Below are positions 62,983-64,000 of a stretch of 64,000 bases of DNA, one piece after another. The notes below the pieces were generated by a model. The model ran no database searches. It had not been told where the DNA came from and saw nothing but the letters and a program-made list of their open reading frames with translations. Both the position numbers and the translations under genes were made by a program. This stretch comes from Paenibacillus sp. PAMC 26794 (GTDB lineage: Bacteria; Bacillota; Bacilli; Paenibacillales; Paenibacillaceae), in the NCBI RefSeq assembly GCF_000316035.1, contig NZ_ANHX01000002.1:62001-126000 (forward strand), given 5' to 3'. Within the stretch, counting starts at the first letter, position 1. Every line of letters starts with the position of its first letter.

Positions 62983-63185
62983 TTATTTGCATCCTTTCAT
63001 ATTCAGCTCATGTTTCAGCATTTCGATAAAATGCTCTTACACATACTTTCTTATTGTAAAACAATTACCTCGGAAACGGAAACCGTTTCGTTTGATTTCG
63101 CCGGAAGGGTGGCGTTATATCTCTAATTTTGCGATGATGTGAATAGAATGTACTCGCTAGTTAGGATAGAAAGGACAGGGATACC

Positions 63186-64000
63186 ATGCTGAAGGAACGC
63201 ATTGAACTGCTAAGCAAAAGAAAACAAATCTCCCGTAAAGACCTTGTGGAAGGTCTGGTCACGCAGGCTCACTTTGCCAATATCCTGGCGGATCGTTATC
63301 CTCTCCCTGAGGACTTGGCAGAAGCCATCGCCGGGCGTCTCGGGGTATCCCCTTCCTATATTCTACAGGCTGCGGCTCAGGACGAGGAAACACTTGAACG
63401 GGCAGAGGTCATTTTCGAACAAATGTCTGTTCCAGCGTCGGCGATATCTGAAGATATGGTGCATGCACTGGCAGATCGGGATGACACGTTGACCGTAGAG
63501 TTGACAACAGCTTTGATGAAGGCGGTCTATTATCAGCAATTAAACGATGCAACGGCTCATGAGTATATACATACGTCCTACCTCAATTTTTACCTGGAGA
63601 AATACGGTCGTCCAGACGATATTGATCTGCCGCGCCCGTTAGTCAAGGCACTTTTATTCTATAAAATACAATATTATCGCTCTAAAATGGCTTTTGTGGA
63701 TGTATTAACTCATGCAACCAGGCTCAGTGAGCTGGCGCTTCCTGGCAGTGAATTCTGGTTGTCTGTGCAAAATATCAAGATGGAAGCCTACATCCAGGTC
63801 AAACAGTATGAAGAGGCAAAAAAGGTATTCGAGCTTACAATGCGTCATGTCTATGATCAGCGGATGTTCCATCGGTTGTCCGGTTTATATGTGGCATATA
63901 GTGGTTATTGCTTCGCAATGGGGCTGGTTCAGGAGGCACTCTCGGCATTAACCATGGCGGAGGCAAACCTCGTGTATGCCGGCAACCAAGGAGATCTGGT
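63186..64000 (+). CDS. HTH/TPR-type transcriptional regulator (5' part, runs off the window)
   Basis: An open frame of 271 codons without a stop, starting MLKERIELLSKRKQISRKDL. The first 60 residues look like a degenerate XRE-type HTH (LVEGLVTQAHFANILADRYPLPEDLAEAIAGRLGVSPSYI in parts). The rest is all-helical TPR-like repeats, as in Rgg/PlcR/Rap-type regulators, which bind peptides. The RBS AAAGGACAGGG fits the ATG. The C-terminus is outside the window, so the subfamily cannot be settled. Confidence 0.75.
   Translation, partial: MLKERIELLSKRKQISRKDLVEGLVTQAHFANILADRYPLPEDLAEAIAGRLGVSPSYILQAAAQDEETLERAEVIFEQMSVPASAISEDMVHALADRDDTLTVELTTALMKAVYYQQLNDATAHEYIHTSYLNFYLEKYGRPDDIDLPRPLVKALLFYKIQYYRSKMAFVDVLTHATRLSELALPGSEFWLSVQNIKMEAYIQVKQYEEAKKVFELTMRHVYDQRMFHRLSGLYVAYSGYCFAMGLVQEALSALTMAEANLVYAGNQGDL

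Overview
The window looks like a chromosomal segment of a Paenibacillus-type low-to-mid GC Firmicute. Protein families, AGGAGG-type ribosome binding sites (RBS), long U-tailed terminators, a GlcT/RAT-controlled glucose PTS gene, a tandem glycine riboswitch, a manganese (yybP-ykoY) riboswitch, SLH surface proteins and a rhamnogalacturonan-type ABC cluster all fit that group. No tRNA, rRNA, CRISPR array, prophage or insertion sequence was seen.

Layout. 1-4.0 kb: end of a divergent gene, then the Leloir operon galK-galE-galT. 4.1-6.0 kb: a flavoprotein and an iron alcohol dehydrogenase. 6.1-8.4 kb: NfeD-like protein plus flotillin behind a near-perfect sigma-W-type promoter. 8.5-13.9 kb: glucose PTS block glcT / ptsG-ptsH-ptsI, with a RAT/terminator antitermination switch before ptsG. 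14-19.3 kb: glycine cleavage genes gcvT-gcvPA-gcvPB (minus strand, tandem glycine riboswitch) and divergent gcvH. 19.7-24.9 kb: mannitol operon mtlA-mtlR-mtlF-mtlD. 24.9-27.7 kb: a CWC zinc-finger-like protein and a MutS2-family ATPase without its Smr nuclease domain, the latter behind a leader with a 7-codon ORF, a 12-bp long-range stem and an intrinsic terminator. 27.8-36.8 kb: AraC-type sensor/regulator, two permeases, two paralogous lipoprotein binding proteins and a GH105 hydrolase (uptake and breakdown of a pectin fragment), with two cre-like sites. 37-42 kb: an SLH protein and a very large secreted Ig-like protein. 42-47.7 kb: tandem pullulanases. 47.9-54 kb: L25/Ctc, WYL regulator plus HIRAN-like protein, glycosyltransferase, small membrane protein and a riboswitch-controlled TerC protein. 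53.7-57 kb: RtcB RNA ligase plus AAA ATPase behind a second leader with a 31-codon ORF and terminator. 57-64 kb: GlsB-type stress protein, MsrA, secreted beta-propeller protein, membrane-anchored Mrr-like nuclease, a decayed YcaQ-like gene, FabV, and the start of an HTH/TPR regulator.

Main themes are carbon uptake (galactose, glucose, mannitol, pectin oligomers, alpha-glucans) joined through HPr/EI and probably CcpA, and a strikingly high density of RNA-level control. The strongest candidate for something undescribed is the leader-peptide/terminator arrangement in front of the Smr-less MutS2 paralogue (25.3-27.7 kb), which has the layout of an antibiotic- or stalling-responsive attenuator driving a ribosome-rescue factor. 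A similar layout precedes the rtcB-AAA pair.
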